Shown: positions 17,165 through 25,399, counted from the stretch's first letter. The stretch is DNA of 36,911 nucleotides from Candidatus Krumholzibacteriia bacterium (GCA_025453655.1 JALOPX010000007.1:1-36911), one strand, 5' to 3'. Translations and numbers: made by a program. Notes: generated by a model not told the origin, from the letters alone.

Positions 17165-18886
17165 ATGGTATTGCCGCTTTCGTCTTCGCTCGTGAGAAAC
17201 GTCATTCATCCGGTGTACAGGGGCCTGAGGGGGGACAAGGTTCTTTCCGTGCTGGGGGAACTCGAGAAAAACCAGTGGCTTCCGCAATCTGAAATCGAGG
17301 ACATCCAGTGGCAGCGAATGAGCGAATTTCTCGCGGCGGTATCGTCCCGCGTTCCCTACTACAGGGACCTTTTCGCCGAGCTTGGCCTTCGCCCGGGGGA
17401 TATACAGAACCCATCCGATTTCATGAATATACCCCTGCTCGACAAGTACGTCGTCAGGCAGGAAGGAAAGCGCATGGTGACGGATGATCCGCTGGTAAAG
17501 GGATACCCATCAAGCACCGGCGGGTCGACGGGGGAACCGCTTTATTTCTCCGTCGACGTGACGGCCGGACCGGTTAGGAGGGCAAACACTGCCAGGAGCC
17601 TCAGGATGGCCGGGATCGATATAGGCGACAAGCAGGCGTTTATCTGGGGATTCCCGTTCGACATCCCGCTGAAACAACGCGTGACCGCGGCTGTAAGAAA
17701 CTATTTCAACAATATCACCTGGCTGTCGTCGTTCAGCATGTCGGAAAAGGCGATGCGCGATTATGCGATGAAGCTCGTGAAGTACAGGCCCGATCTTGTG
17801 ATCGGTTATCCCTCGGCCGTGACACTCTTCGCCGAATTCATCAGAGATCGGAAAATCGACGGTATAAGGCCCAGGTCGGTGATCTCGAGCGGCGAGAAAA
17901 TGTATCCGCAGCAGCGCGCGATACTCGAAGAGGTCTTCGGGTGCAGGGTCTTCGACCGGTACGGGAGCAACGAGTTTGCCAACGTCGCTCACGAATGCGA
18001 CCGGCACAACGGGCTCCATGTCTTCAGCGACCTGATGTACGTGGAAGTCCTCCGCGAGAACGGCCGGCCCGCCGAACCGGGCGAGATGGGAGAGATAGTC
18101 GTCACGGATCTTCTCAATCTTTATATGCCTTTCGTCAGGTACAAGACCGGAGACATGGCCATTCCTTCCTCGAGGATCTGCGAATGCGGCAGAGGGCTTC
18201 CGCTTCTCGAAAGAATCGAAGGCAGAACATTCGACAATGTGATAACTCCGGACGGGAGATCGATCGGCGGGTATTTCTGGACATATCTGTCAAGGGCCGT
18301 TCCGGGAATCAGACAATTCCAGGTGGAACAAAAACAGAGAAACGCCGTCACATTCAGGATCGTTCCGGGTCCCGGATGGAAGGATGAATACAGGGACAGG
18401 CTGGAAAAGGAGATCCGCGACAACATGGGACAGGCGGTAAACGTGAAAATAGATAAAGTCGACACCATACCGCTGTCTCCCGCCGGCAAGTTCAGGTTCA
18501 TCATATCGAAGGTGGAAGAACGGCTCGTCGTAAAATCGAAGATCCACAAAGCCAGAGTCACCAGCGCCGATCCGGAAAGGATAGACTGCATGATCGTCGA
18601 CGAGCAAATTCTGGAACTGAGCAACATCGCGCACTGCGAGAGGGTGCTGATCGTCGACAACATCAACGGCGCGAGGGTCGAGACCATAGTGCTGAAGGGT
18701 AAAAAGGGAGGCGGGGAGTTCATATCCTGCGGCGCCGTATCGAAACACATACACGATGGCGACGAGATAATAATCATGGCATTTACATGGTCTGAAGAAA
18801 CGCAGGGGCAGTTTACAAACATACTCGTCGATGAAAATAACAGATTTGTTCGCTATCTCACCGAAAAGGCCGGCGATAAAATCTGA
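17165..18886 (+). CDS. CapK/PaaK-type adenylate-forming ligase fused to a degenerate PanD-like domain
   Basis: Residues about 45-450 match phenylacetate-CoA-ligase-like CapK proteins of polysaccharide loci: Gly-rich ATP loop SSTGGSTGEPLYFSVD, YGSNEFANVAHEC, VRYKTGDMA, and a C-terminal subdomain ending PLSPAGKFRFI with the catalytic-type Lys. Such enzymes activate a carboxylate with ATP. Residues 455-573 are an extra domain that aligns without gaps to aspartate 1-decarboxylase as far as residue 526 (offset 450). Lys459, His461, Arg504 and Thr507 match PanD Lys9, His11, Arg54 and Thr57. The self-cleavage pair Gly24-Ser25 is Asp474-Cys475, Tyr22 is Arg472, Tyr58 is Ile508 and Asn72 is Cys522. 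Self-processing is therefore unlikely, which would also keep the fusion in one piece. The next gene is a free PanD-like protein. Confidence 0.9.
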   Translation: MVLPLSSSLVRNVIHPVYRGLRGDKVLSVLGELEKNQWLPQSEIEDIQWQRMSEFLAAVSSRVPYYRDLFAELGLRPGDIQNPSDFMNIPLLDKYVVRQEGKRMVTDDPLVKGYPSSTGGSTGEPLYFSVDVTAGPVRRANTARSLRMAGIDIGDKQAFIWGFPFDIPLKQRVTAAVRNYFNNITWLSSFSMSEKAMRDYAMKLVKYRPDLVIGYPSAVTLFAEFIRDRKIDGIRPRSVISSGEKMYPQQRAILEEVFGCRVFDRYGSNEFANVAHECDRHNGLHVFSDLMYVEVLRENGRPAEPGEMGEIVVTDLLNLYMPFVRYKTGDMAIPSSRICECGRGLPLLERIEGRTFDNVITPDGRSIGGYFWTYLSRAVPGIRQFQVEQKQRNAVTFRIVPGPGWKDEYRDRLEKEIRDNMGQAVNVKIDKVDTIPLSPAGKFRFIISKVEERLVVKSKIHKARVTSADPERIDCMIVDEQILELSNIAHCERVLIVDNINGARVETIVLKGKKGGGEFISCGAVSKHIHDGDEIIIMAFTWSEETQGQFTNILVDENNRFVRYLTEKAGDKI

Positions 18887-18985
18887 CGGACGTAACGCGG
18901 CTTTCGTTAATTGGAGTATTGTGCTACAATTACGTTTCGGCGAAATGCGGATCGCAACCATGACAAGGCGCAAGGAGGGCTGATC

Positions 18986-19351
18986 GTGAAACGTCTACTT
19001 CTCAAGTCGATGATCCTCAAGGCGAGGATTACCCAGGCCGATCTGAGGTACGTGGGAAGCATCACGATAGACGAGGATCTTATCGACCGCGCCAATCTGA
19101 GCGAGCACGAGAACGTCAACGTGATCGACAGGACCAACGGGAAGCGGCTCGAGACCTACGTGATCAAGGGGGAGAGGGGAAGCGGTGTAATCTGCATGAA
19201 CGGCGCCGCGGCCCATCTCATAAACAAGGGCGATCTGGTCGATATCACCGCCTTTTCCTGGTCGACCGGCGAGGCCGATCCGGTGTTCATCGAGGTAGAC
19301 GGGAACAACCGTTTCGTCAGGACCCTCGACGCCGGGAAGGTCATTGGATAA
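18986..19351 (+). CDS. panD: PanD-like pyruvoyl decarboxylase with altered substrate pocket
   Basis: Aspartate 1-decarboxylase makes beta-alanine from aspartate with a pyruvoyl group formed by cleavage at Gly24-Ser25. This 121-residue protein aligns gap-free to the family over the first 77 residues and keeps Tyr22, Gly24-Ser25 (YVGSITID), Arg54, Thr57-Tyr58 (RLETY), Asn72 and the NGAAAH loop, so self-processing is expected. Lys9 and His11, both normally conserved and lining the active site, are Met9 and Leu11. The start is GTG at 18986, with AAGGAGG at 18972-18978, and gives the normal N-terminal length. Its C-terminal half (AFSWS, GNNRFVRTL) is closer to the domain fused to the upstream ligase (AFTWS, ENNRFVRYL) than to typical PanD, by eye. 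I infer that the two assemble together. It could also be an ordinary PanD for pantothenate, but no other pan gene is near. Confidence 0.9.
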   Translation: MKRLLLKSMILKARITQADLRYVGSITIDEDLIDRANLSEHENVNVIDRTNGKRLETYVIKGERGSGVICMNGAAAHLINKGDLVDITAFSWSTGEADPVFIEVDGNNRFVRTLDAGKVIG

Positions 19352-19379
19352 ATTCAGGGACCGGGGCCCCGGACGGACA

Positions 19380-20507
19380 ATGTTCAACAAGGAATTCCAT
19401 CTGTTCAGGTTGTGGGGCATCCCGGTGGAGCTGAACATCAGCTGGCTGCTGGTGTTCGTCCTGATAACCTGGTCGTTCTCCACCGGCTATATCCCCGAAG
19501 GATATCCGGGCCTCTTCTCGGCCCCCGTCACCTGGCTTCTCTCGATCCTGATAACACTGCTTCTGTTTCTCTCCGTCCTTCTGCACGAGTTCAGCCATTC
19601 GATCGTCGCAGTGAGGAACGGGCTTCCGATAAGGAAGATAACCCTCTTCATGTTCGGCGGCGTCGCGCAGATGGGCCGCGAGGTCGATTCGCCGTCGGTC
19701 GAGCTGCGGATGGCCTCGGCGGGCCCGCTCTTTTCGCTCATCTTCGCGACGATCCTGCGGGGGGCGGCGATGATACCGGCCGAGCCGCCGTTCGTTCACG
19801 TTCTCCTTGCCACGGTGTCCGGCGTCAATTTCGGGATATTTTTCTTCAACATGGTGCCGGGATTCCCGCTGGACGGGGGGAGGATACTGAGGGCCATCAT
19901 CTGGATGCGCTCGGGGGATCTTCGGAAGGCCACACGGATCGCCGCCCGCGCCGGGGCCGGGTTCGGCTGGCTGCTAATCCTTGCCGGTGCTCTGAGTTTC
20001 TTCATGCACGGCGGAATGATCGGCTCGCTCTGGATGGTTTTCATCGGGCTCTTTCTCAAGAAGGCCGCAAACGACGGTTACAGGAACATCGCCTGGGCCG
20101 AGATGATGAAGGAGATAAAGGCCCGCGACATGATGCAGGACGGCGTCGTCTCCGTTGACGGCTCGATCGATCTTATGACCCTGGTGAACGAATATTTCCT
20201 GAAGTTTCATTTCAACGCCATCCCGGTCACGGCGGGGGGCGTTCCCGGCGGCGTCGCGCTGTTCGACAATATAAGGCGCATTCCGAGGGAATTGTGGCCG
20301 CGGATCGCGGCGTCCGACGTGATGAGCGCCGATCTCGCCTCGTGGACGGCAAGGGAGGACGATTCCGCCGAAAAACTCTTCTTCCTGATCATGCAGAAAG
20401 GGATAAGCCCGGTGGCCGTTCTAGGCCCCGATGGAGGGATCGCCGGCATCGTCACGAGGCGCGGATTTACAACTTATTTAAACGAAATGAGATCCCGCTT
20501 GAAATAA
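19380..20507 (+). CDS. M50 site-2-protease-like membrane peptidase with CBS pair
   Basis: Cuts membrane-embedded substrates such as anti-sigma factors. The zinc motif HEFSH (His69, Glu70, His73) lies in a membrane helix. The third ligand is in NMVPGFPLDGGRILRA, the classic NPxxPLDGGR-type motif. There are six or so membrane segments to about residue 230. Residues about 250-370 form two CBS repeats (KARDMMQDGVVSVDGS..., ASDVMSADLASW...GIVTRRGF) that could sense adenine nucleotides. This is the CBS-bearing SpoIVFB-like branch. The ATG at 19380 has a weak ribosome site. A TTG at 19344, overlapping the end of the PanD-like gene, is the alternative and would add 12 residues. Last gene of the glycan/PanD operon; a link to that pathway is possible but not shown. 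Confidence 0.9.
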   Translation: MFNKEFHLFRLWGIPVELNISWLLVFVLITWSFSTGYIPEGYPGLFSAPVTWLLSILITLLLFLSVLLHEFSHSIVAVRNGLPIRKITLFMFGGVAQMGREVDSPSVELRMASAGPLFSLIFATILRGAAMIPAEPPFVHVLLATVSGVNFGIFFFNMVPGFPLDGGRILRAIIWMRSGDLRKATRIAARAGAGFGWLLILAGALSFFMHGGMIGSLWMVFIGLFLKKAANDGYRNIAWAEMMKEIKARDMMQDGVVSVDGSIDLMTLVNEYFLKFHFNAIPVTAGGVPGGVALFDNIRRIPRELWPRIAASDVMSADLASWTAREDDSAEKLFFLIMQKGISPVAVLGPDGGIAGIVTRRGFTTYLNEMRSRLK

Positions 20508-20512
20508 TATCG

Positions 20513-20692
20513 TCAATACTCCTGTTCGAACTCGTCCTCGTCTTCCTCGAGTTCCTCGTCCATAAGAATCGGAACAACCCCGTACTTGTTCGCCTTTTTT
20601 TCCTGGTTGTCGGTGAATTTTTTCGACCTTGTCTCTTCATGTGCCGCGTCGCGTTGCTTTTTGGGCTTGTGAGTATTGGCTTTGTTCTTCAA
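20513..20692 (-). CDS. Small bipolar (basic then acidic) hypothetical protein
   Basis: The 59-residue product has a Lys/Arg/His-rich first half (KNKANTHKPKKQRD, SKKFTDNQEKKANKYG), a short hydrophobic stretch VVPILMDEE, and a strongly acidic end (ELEEDEDEFEQEY). I chose a TTG at 20692 because AAGGAGA lies at 20702-20708 on the minus strand; no ATG in this frame has such a site until 20764. A TATAAT box lies about 50 bases upstream. It starts tail to tail with the M50 gene and ends five bases past its stop. I do not recognise the family. The charge split and ribosome site favour a real small protein, perhaps nucleic-acid or ribosome associated, but this is weak. Confidence 0.5.
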   Translation of the reverse strand: MKNKANTHKPKKQRDAAHEETRSKKFTDNQEKKANKYGVVPILMDEELEEDEDEFEQEY

Positions 20693-20740
20693 AACAGGAC
20701 ATCTCCTTTCCGTCACCCTGCGCCCTTGTGGCTGTCGCCC

Positions 20741-20746
20741 ATTATA
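20741..20746 (-). promoter_or_regulatory. Candidate -10 box for the small bipolar protein gene
   Basis: A perfect TATAAT on the minus strand, followed by a leader of about 40 bases to the TTG start. The -35 at 17 bases is only a T-run, with TTGTCA too close (12 bases). The core ATTATAAT is a palindrome, so direction rests on the downstream gene. Confidence 0.35.
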
Positions 20747-20849
20747 ATGCAAGAAATATGACAAAAAACCGTTTTCGTCAACCCCCTTTGTGACTCCAAC
20801 AGGGGGCTGCCGGGCGATTTACGGGGTTTTACGGAGGGCCCGGCGTAAC

Positions 20850-21632
20850 TCACGCCTCCTTCGCGGGCTGCGGCTTGTTCTTTTCGAAGATCGCGGGGTC
20901 GACGGGCGTGTCGAAGACGATTTCCTCCCAGACGAATTCGGTCGTTTTTGCGCCATTCTGATAAATGGTCACATGGAACGGCACCTTTCTACCGCTCACG
21001 TCCCTGTAATCCTCCATTATCGTCTGGGTCTCGACTTCGCCGCTCGTTTCGATCTTCCTCGCCGGAAGCCGGGTCGCGCCGTCGATGTCGAAATATACGG
21101 TCTTCTCGCCCGAGACGCAGCCGATCCGCTTGAGTTTCATCCCCGCGAGGAGGGAATCGGCGGGAGCGTCGGGAACGATGAAGAACGAATCGCAGCTCGA
21201 GACGAAATGGACGAGCCCGTCGATCTCCCGCATGCGCTGTTCCAGCATCGCGGTCGTTCTTTCGTTCTGGCGGATCCCCATATTCACCTCGGACCAAGAC
21301 TGGGCGCCGTTCTGCACGTAAACGAAATAGAAGGGGTGGTCGTAGGCGCTGTAATCCTGGTCGAGAAGCTGCATGTCCGGTTTCTGCGTGTAATAGGTGC
21401 AGTCAGCCTTCACCGTCCCCCATCCGGGCCATTCCGAGGTCATCGTCCCCTTCTGCACGAGCGTTTTCCACCCAGTCGCCTTCGACATTCCCCCCATCGC
21501 CTTGACGGAATCGAGAAGCACCGATTTTGCCGGGTCCTTTTCGCCCGTGGAACAGGAAGCGAGAAGGAAAACCGAAAGAGACAGGATCGAAAGCATTGCG
21601 GGCAAATGCCGATTTTTGAAGGTTCGTTTCAT
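20850..21632 (-). CDS. Lipoprotein, LolA/LolB-like fold suspected
   Basis: A lipoprotein signal ends in LLASC with Cys27 as the lipidated residue. The 260-residue product then shows a helix (KSVLLDSVKAMGG), then strands typical of outer-membrane lipoprotein carrier-like half barrels (WKTLVQKGTM, ADCTYYTQKPDMQLLDQ, KTVYFDIDGATRLPARKIET, KVPFHVTIYQNG...EFVWEEIVFDTPVDPAIFEK). The last motif is common in proteins predicted to bind lipids or glycans in a groove. The start at 21632 is set by GGGGGAGGA six bases upstream; an in-frame ATG at 21656 is further out. It follows the aldo/keto reductase gene by 20 bases and is likely co-transcribed with it. The function is unknown. Confidence 0.82.
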   Translation of the reverse strand: MKRTFKNRHLPAMLSILSLSVFLLASCSTGEKDPAKSVLLDSVKAMGGMSKATGWKTLVQKGTMTSEWPGWGTVKADCTYYTQKPDMQLLDQDYSAYDHPFYFVYVQNGAQSWSEVNMGIRQNERTTAMLEQRMREIDGLVHFVSSCDSFFIVPDAPADSLLAGMKLKRIGCVSGEKTVYFDIDGATRLPARKIETSGEVETQTIMEDYRDVSGRKVPFHVTIYQNGAKTTEFVWEEIVFDTPVDPAIFEKNKPQPAKEA

Positions 21633-21652
21633 ATTATTCCTCCCCCGTCCTT

Positions 21653-22870
21653 TCATATGGTCAGTTCATTGTGGGCTTCGGCGAGCCGCGACCTGATGTC
21701 GAGGCCGTAAGCGCAGGAGCCGGAGCATTGCCCCGCGCACGAAACGCAATTCGCGGCGTTTCTGCCGGGGGGAAGGGCGGCGTAGAGGTTCATCGCGTAT
21801 TTTTCCCTTCCGTAGCTGTCGAAGTAGAGCCTGTACCTCAGGATGTCGTGAATCCGGACCTTTTGCGGGCAGGCTTCGAGGCATCCGTCGCAGCCGGGCC
21901 GGCAGTAATCGCGGTCGAGGGCCGCCGCGTACCCCTCGAGGACCCTTCTTTCGCCGGAGCTCATATCGGTGCCGCCGGACGCGCCGACGAATTCGTCGAT
22001 CTCCTCGAAGGTCCTCATCGTGAGAGCGATCGTGCTGATTCCCGGCTGGGCCAGGGTCCATTTGAGGAGGGCCTGCCTCGCGGTCCTTCCCTCCTTCATG
22101 AATTTCGAATAGTCTATCTTCCTCGCGGCCGAGAGGGATTTCATCGCGACGACCGCGGCGTCCTTTTCCGCGGCCTTCCTCAGCACCGGTTCGAGCCCCT
22201 TCGTCATGAAGTTCATCCCGGGCATTATCATGTCGATGTCGGTGTTGTCGAGGAGCCAGTCGAAGTCCGCGACCACGGCGGGGCCGTGCGAGCTCGCCCC
22301 CCAGAACCTGATCTTCCCCGCTTTTCTCGCCTTGTGAAATGCAGACACGATCGCCGGGTTCCTCGCCCTGTCGGGGCCGCCGAGGTTGGGATCCCCGACC
22401 GAATGGACGAGGCAGCAATCTATGCGATCGGTATTGAGCCTCTTCAGGCTTTCGTCTATGGCGGCGAGGATCTGTTCCTCCGTCGTTTCGCTCGTGAAGA
22501 TCTCCGGCTCGAGTTTGGTCGTGATGAAGAGCTTGTCGCGAAGGCTCGGGGCCAGCCGGCCGATGATCACTTCCATCTCGTAATACTGCCTTGCCGTATC
22601 GACGTAATTGATTCCCCTGTCCATCGCGTATTCGAGAAGGGATGTGTCCTGCATGCCGGCGTTGCCGAACGATATGTCGGATACCTTGAACCCCGTCCTG
22701 CCGAGCCGCCTGTATTCCCTGATCGACGGTTTGCCCCCCGATCCTTCCGGTTTTTCCTGGGCGAGCGATCCGGCGGCCCCCGCCGTCATGACGAGCCCGG
22801 CGCCGAGAATGCCGGCGGCTCCCCTGCCAAGAAAAGACCTTCTGGAAATGCCGTTCCCTGAATTTTCCAT
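21653..22870 (-). CDS. Tat-exported aldo/keto reductase with two C-terminal cysteine clusters
   Basis: The N-terminus carries a twin-arginine signal (SRRSFLGRG, Arg10-Arg11) and a hydrophobic Gly/Ala stretch, so the folded enzyme is exported. The AKR barrel follows: REYRRLGRTGFKVSDISFGN, NYVDTARQYYEMEVIIGRL (catalytic Asp and Tyr), FITTKLE (Lys) and DCCLVHSVGDP (His), so the tetrad is complete. The tail has CRPGCDGCLEACP, a four-Cys ferredoxin-like cluster, and CVSCAGQCSGSC, a second four-Cys set, which suggests iron-sulphur centres and electron transfer. The start at 22870 was taken because AGGAGG lies three to four bases upstream; an ATG at 22888 would contain that site inside the gene. It is transcribed with the downstream lipoprotein. 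Confidence 0.92.
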   Translation of the reverse strand: MENSGNGISRRSFLGRGAAGILGAGLVMTAGAAGSLAQEKPEGSGGKPSIREYRRLGRTGFKVSDISFGNAGMQDTSLLEYAMDRGINYVDTARQYYEMEVIIGRLAPSLRDKLFITTKLEPEIFTSETTEEQILAAIDESLKRLNTDRIDCCLVHSVGDPNLGGPDRARNPAIVSAFHKARKAGKIRFWGASSHGPAVVADFDWLLDNTDIDMIMPGMNFMTKGLEPVLRKAAEKDAAVVAMKSLSAARKIDYSKFMKEGRTARQALLKWTLAQPGISTIALTMRTFEEIDEFVGASGGTDMSSGERRVLEGYAAALDRDYCRPGCDGCLEACPQKVRIHDILRYRLYFDSYGREKYAMNLYAALPPGRNAANCVSCAGQCSGSCAYGLDIRSRLAEAHNELTI

Positions 22871-23173
22871 GATCCTCCTCGCTTTCACACGGAGATATGT
22901 TCCCTGCCGTCCGGCCCGAAACCTGTTTGCGCGCCGGGCTCGACCGGGGAGGTATCAGGCCTGCGCCCCACGGGTGAGTATAATCCGAAACGGTCCCTCC
23001 CGGTCAAGTGTTGAAACCCCGCGCGGCGGGTAAGTTTTTGGCTGGAGCGCCGCGCGGATGGGTGGTAGAATGTCGGCTGATTCCGGGCCCGCCCTGAAGG
23101 CGGGCCCGGCCGGCCCCCGGGGCGGCGGCCGCGAAGTCGAAGAATTTTTCGGTTTTCGAGAAAGGACACGGGG
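22871..23173. other. 303-base divergent region between reductase and OPT transporter
   Basis: Contains a TAGAAT box at 23066-23071 on the plus strand and a strong GC hairpin (23083-23109) upstream of the OPT start. No open frame here looks coding. Confidence 0.5.
23083..23109 (+). repeat. Perfect 11-bp hairpin in the OPT leader
   Basis: CCGGGCCCGCC and GGCGGGCCCGG flank the loop CTGAA. It has no T-run, so it is not a terminator. It lies about 65 bases before the OPT ATG and could shape the leader mRNA or be an operator. Confidence 0.45.
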
Positions 23174-25132
23174 ATGTCGAAAATGCAGGCCAGGCTCGCG
23201 CCGGAAGCGTACAGGCAGCTTCGCGAAGGGGAGAAATATTATCCGATCGTTCCGGCGGGCGATTCCCCGTTCGAGGTGACGCCGAGATCGGTGGGGATCG
23301 GACTTGTGATGGCTATGATCTTCTCTCTCGCTTCGGCCTATCTGGCCCTGAAGACCGGGCAGGGGATGGAGGCGGCCATACCGATAGCGATCCTCGCGAT
23401 CGGGCTCGCGAACATCTTCAGGCGAAGGAGCACGATCCTCGAGAACGTCATCCTGCAGTCGGTCGGCGCGGCCTCGAGCGCCGTGGTGGCGGGGGCGGTC
23501 TTCACGATCCCGGCCCTTTACATGCTCGATATAGAGGTCTCGTTCTGGCATATATTCCTCACCGCCTTTCTCGGCGGCAGCCTCGGAGTCCTCTTCCTCA
23601 TACCCCTTCGCGATTATCTCATCGTGAAGGAGCACGGCAAACTCCCCTTCCCCGAGGCGATGGCCACGACCGAGATCCTCGTGGCCGGGGAAAGCGCGGG
23701 GCGGCAGGCGATGACGCTCATCTACAGCGCCGCGGTCGCCTTCTTTTTCGACCTGTTCGTGCTGACCTTCGGCCTATGGAAGGAGATCATCTCGTTTCAC
23801 GTCATCGGCGTCGGCAGGTGGATCGAGGAGCGTTTCTCGATGGCCGTCAGGGTCGACGGGCTCTCGGCGATCGTCGGGCTCGGTTATGTCGTCGGCATAA
23901 AGTACTCCGCCATCATCGCCGCGGGATCGTTCCTCTCATTCCTCGTTCTCATCCCACTCGTGCATTACATCGGGTCGCACCTTTCGGGGATCATCCCTCC
24001 AGGCGCGATTCCGATAGCGGACATGTCGGTCGACGAGATCTTCGTCAATTACGTGAGGCTGATCGGCATCGGGGGGATAGCGGGGGCGGGGATCATGGGC
24101 ATAATAAAGAGCGCCCCGTCGATCGGCAGGTCGTTCAAGCTGGGGATAAAGGGGATCGCCGCTTCGAGGATCGAGGGGCACGCCGACGTCCGGACCGAAC
24201 GGGACATGAACTTCAGGGATGTTTTCATCGGTATCGCGGCGGTCGGGATATGCCTCTGGATCTTCTTCAGGAGCGGGCTGGCCCCCTCCCTCGTCAGCAC
24301 GGTCGGCGTCCTTCTGGCTCTCGGGATTTCCTTCCTCTTCACCATGGTGGCCGCGAGGGCGATCGGCCTGATCGGAACGAACCCGGTGTCGGGGATGACC
24401 CTCGCGACGCTGATAATCACGAGCGTCATACTGACGAGGATCGGGCTTTCCGGGAAACCGGGGATGTTCGTCGCCCTCATCATAGGGGGGGTCGTGTGCA
24501 CGGCTCTCGCGGTGGCGGGGGCCTTCGCCACAGATCTTAAGATCGGGTACTGGATCGGCGCCACGCCGCGCAACCAGCAGATGTTCAAGTTCCTCGGGAT
24601 ACTGGTATCGGCCGTCTTCTGCGCCCTGGCGATGATGCTCCTGGCGAATACCTACACCTTCGGCTCGATGGAGATGCCCGCGCCGCAGGCGTCGGCGATG
24701 AAGGAGATCATCTTCGGCCTGATGGGGCCGGAGGCGGGGGTGCAGTGGATCCTCTTTTCGTTCGGCGTCGTGATATCGGTGATCCTCGCGATGAGCGGAG
24801 TGCCGGCGCTCGCCTTCGCGCTTGGGATGTACCTTCCCGTGCAGCTCAACACGGCGGTCCTTCTCGGGGGATTCATATCGTACCTCGTCGGCAGGAGCAG
24901 CGCGGACGAGAAGATCTCCAAGGAAAGGCAGGAGAGGGGGATCCTCGTCGCCTCGGGGTACATAGCGGGAGGATCGATCGCCGGCGTCGTCGCGGCGGTG
25001 ATAGCGGCGCTCGGCTGGGACGCTTTCCTCATGGTCCATTATTCCGAGAGCCTTTCCGAACTGGCGGCCATCGGGATGCTGGCCCTTCTGTCGTTCTTCA
25101 TGTACTGGTACTCGAAGAGGGTCAGGGCGTGA
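23174..25132 (+). CDS. OPT-family oligopeptide transporter
   Basis: A 652-residue inner-membrane protein with about 15 hydrophobic segments that imports small peptides or metal-chelating compounds using the ion gradient. Family marks include the N-terminal SVGIGLVMAMIFSLASAYLALKTGQGM, ENVILQSVGAASSAVVAGAVFTIPALYML, PLRDYLIVKEHGKLPFPEA.ATTEIL, the NPVSGMTLATLI segment, and the C-terminal GMYLPVQLNTAVLLGG. The length is right for the prokaryotic OPT/YSL-like branch. AAAGGA lies about nine bases before the ATG. It is transcribed alone, divergent from the Tat reductase. The substrate is not predictable. Confidence 0.93.
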   Translation: MSKMQARLAPEAYRQLREGEKYYPIVPAGDSPFEVTPRSVGIGLVMAMIFSLASAYLALKTGQGMEAAIPIAILAIGLANIFRRRSTILENVILQSVGAASSAVVAGAVFTIPALYMLDIEVSFWHIFLTAFLGGSLGVLFLIPLRDYLIVKEHGKLPFPEAMATTEILVAGESAGRQAMTLIYSAAVAFFFDLFVLTFGLWKEIISFHVIGVGRWIEERFSMAVRVDGLSAIVGLGYVVGIKYSAIIAAGSFLSFLVLIPLVHYIGSHLSGIIPPGAIPIADMSVDEIFVNYVRLIGIGGIAGAGIMGIIKSAPSIGRSFKLGIKGIAASRIEGHADVRTERDMNFRDVFIGIAAVGICLWIFFRSGLAPSLVSTVGVLLALGISFLFTMVAARAIGLIGTNPVSGMTLATLIITSVILTRIGLSGKPGMFVALIIGGVVCTALAVAGAFATDLKIGYWIGATPRNQQMFKFLGILVSAVFCALAMMLLANTYTFGSMEMPAPQASAMKEIIFGLMGPEAGVQWILFSFGVVISVILAMSGVPALAFALGMYLPVQLNTAVLLGGFISYLVGRSSADEKISKERQERGILVASGYIAGGSIAGVVAAVIAALGWDAFLMVHYSESLSELAAIGMLALLSFFMYWYSKRVRA

Positions 25133-25204
25133 GCGCGCGGCGCGATATTGTCGCCGGTTTCAGTGTCCGGGGATCTTCCGCCTGATCAGGGGAGGGGGGA
25201 ACGC

Positions 25205-25399
25205 CTACCACCGGCAGAACAATATCCTGAAGGGCAGGGTGATAAGGCCCCACACGAGCATGAAGATGCCGCCGATCATCGCTCCGACGAGCCCCAGCGG
25301 CAGAAGTACGAGCAGGAGCAGGGGGCTTAGTACCAGCATCAGAAGCGCCAGCGGCCAGCAGAAGACCAGGAGAATGCACCCGAGAAGAAAACCGACCAT
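25205..25399 (-). CDS. Small hydrophobic membrane protein
   Basis: A 64-residue protein, nearly all hydrophobic: two or three membrane helices rich in Leu with Cys (GCILLVFCWPLALL) and a basic end (FRILFCRW). The ATG at 25399 has GGAAGGTGG just upstream; an ATG at 25426 in the same frame lacks one. It lies 70 bases from the OPT stop on the other strand, and 61 bases beyond the aldolase stop on its own strand. I do not recognise a family. Confidence 0.65.
   Translation of the reverse strand: MVGFLLGCILLVFCWPLALLMLVLSPLLLLVLLPLGLVGAMIGGIFMLVWGLITLPFRILFCRW

Noticed and set aside
15434-17287. A 617-codon open frame antisense to the glycan operon
   Set aside because: Crosses three real genes with clear motifs; no domain in its translation.
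22955-25039. Long antisense frames across the OPT transporter gene and its leader
   Set aside because: Arg/Asp/Glu-rich shadows of hydrophobic codons; the OPT frame is supported by membrane helices and family motifs.
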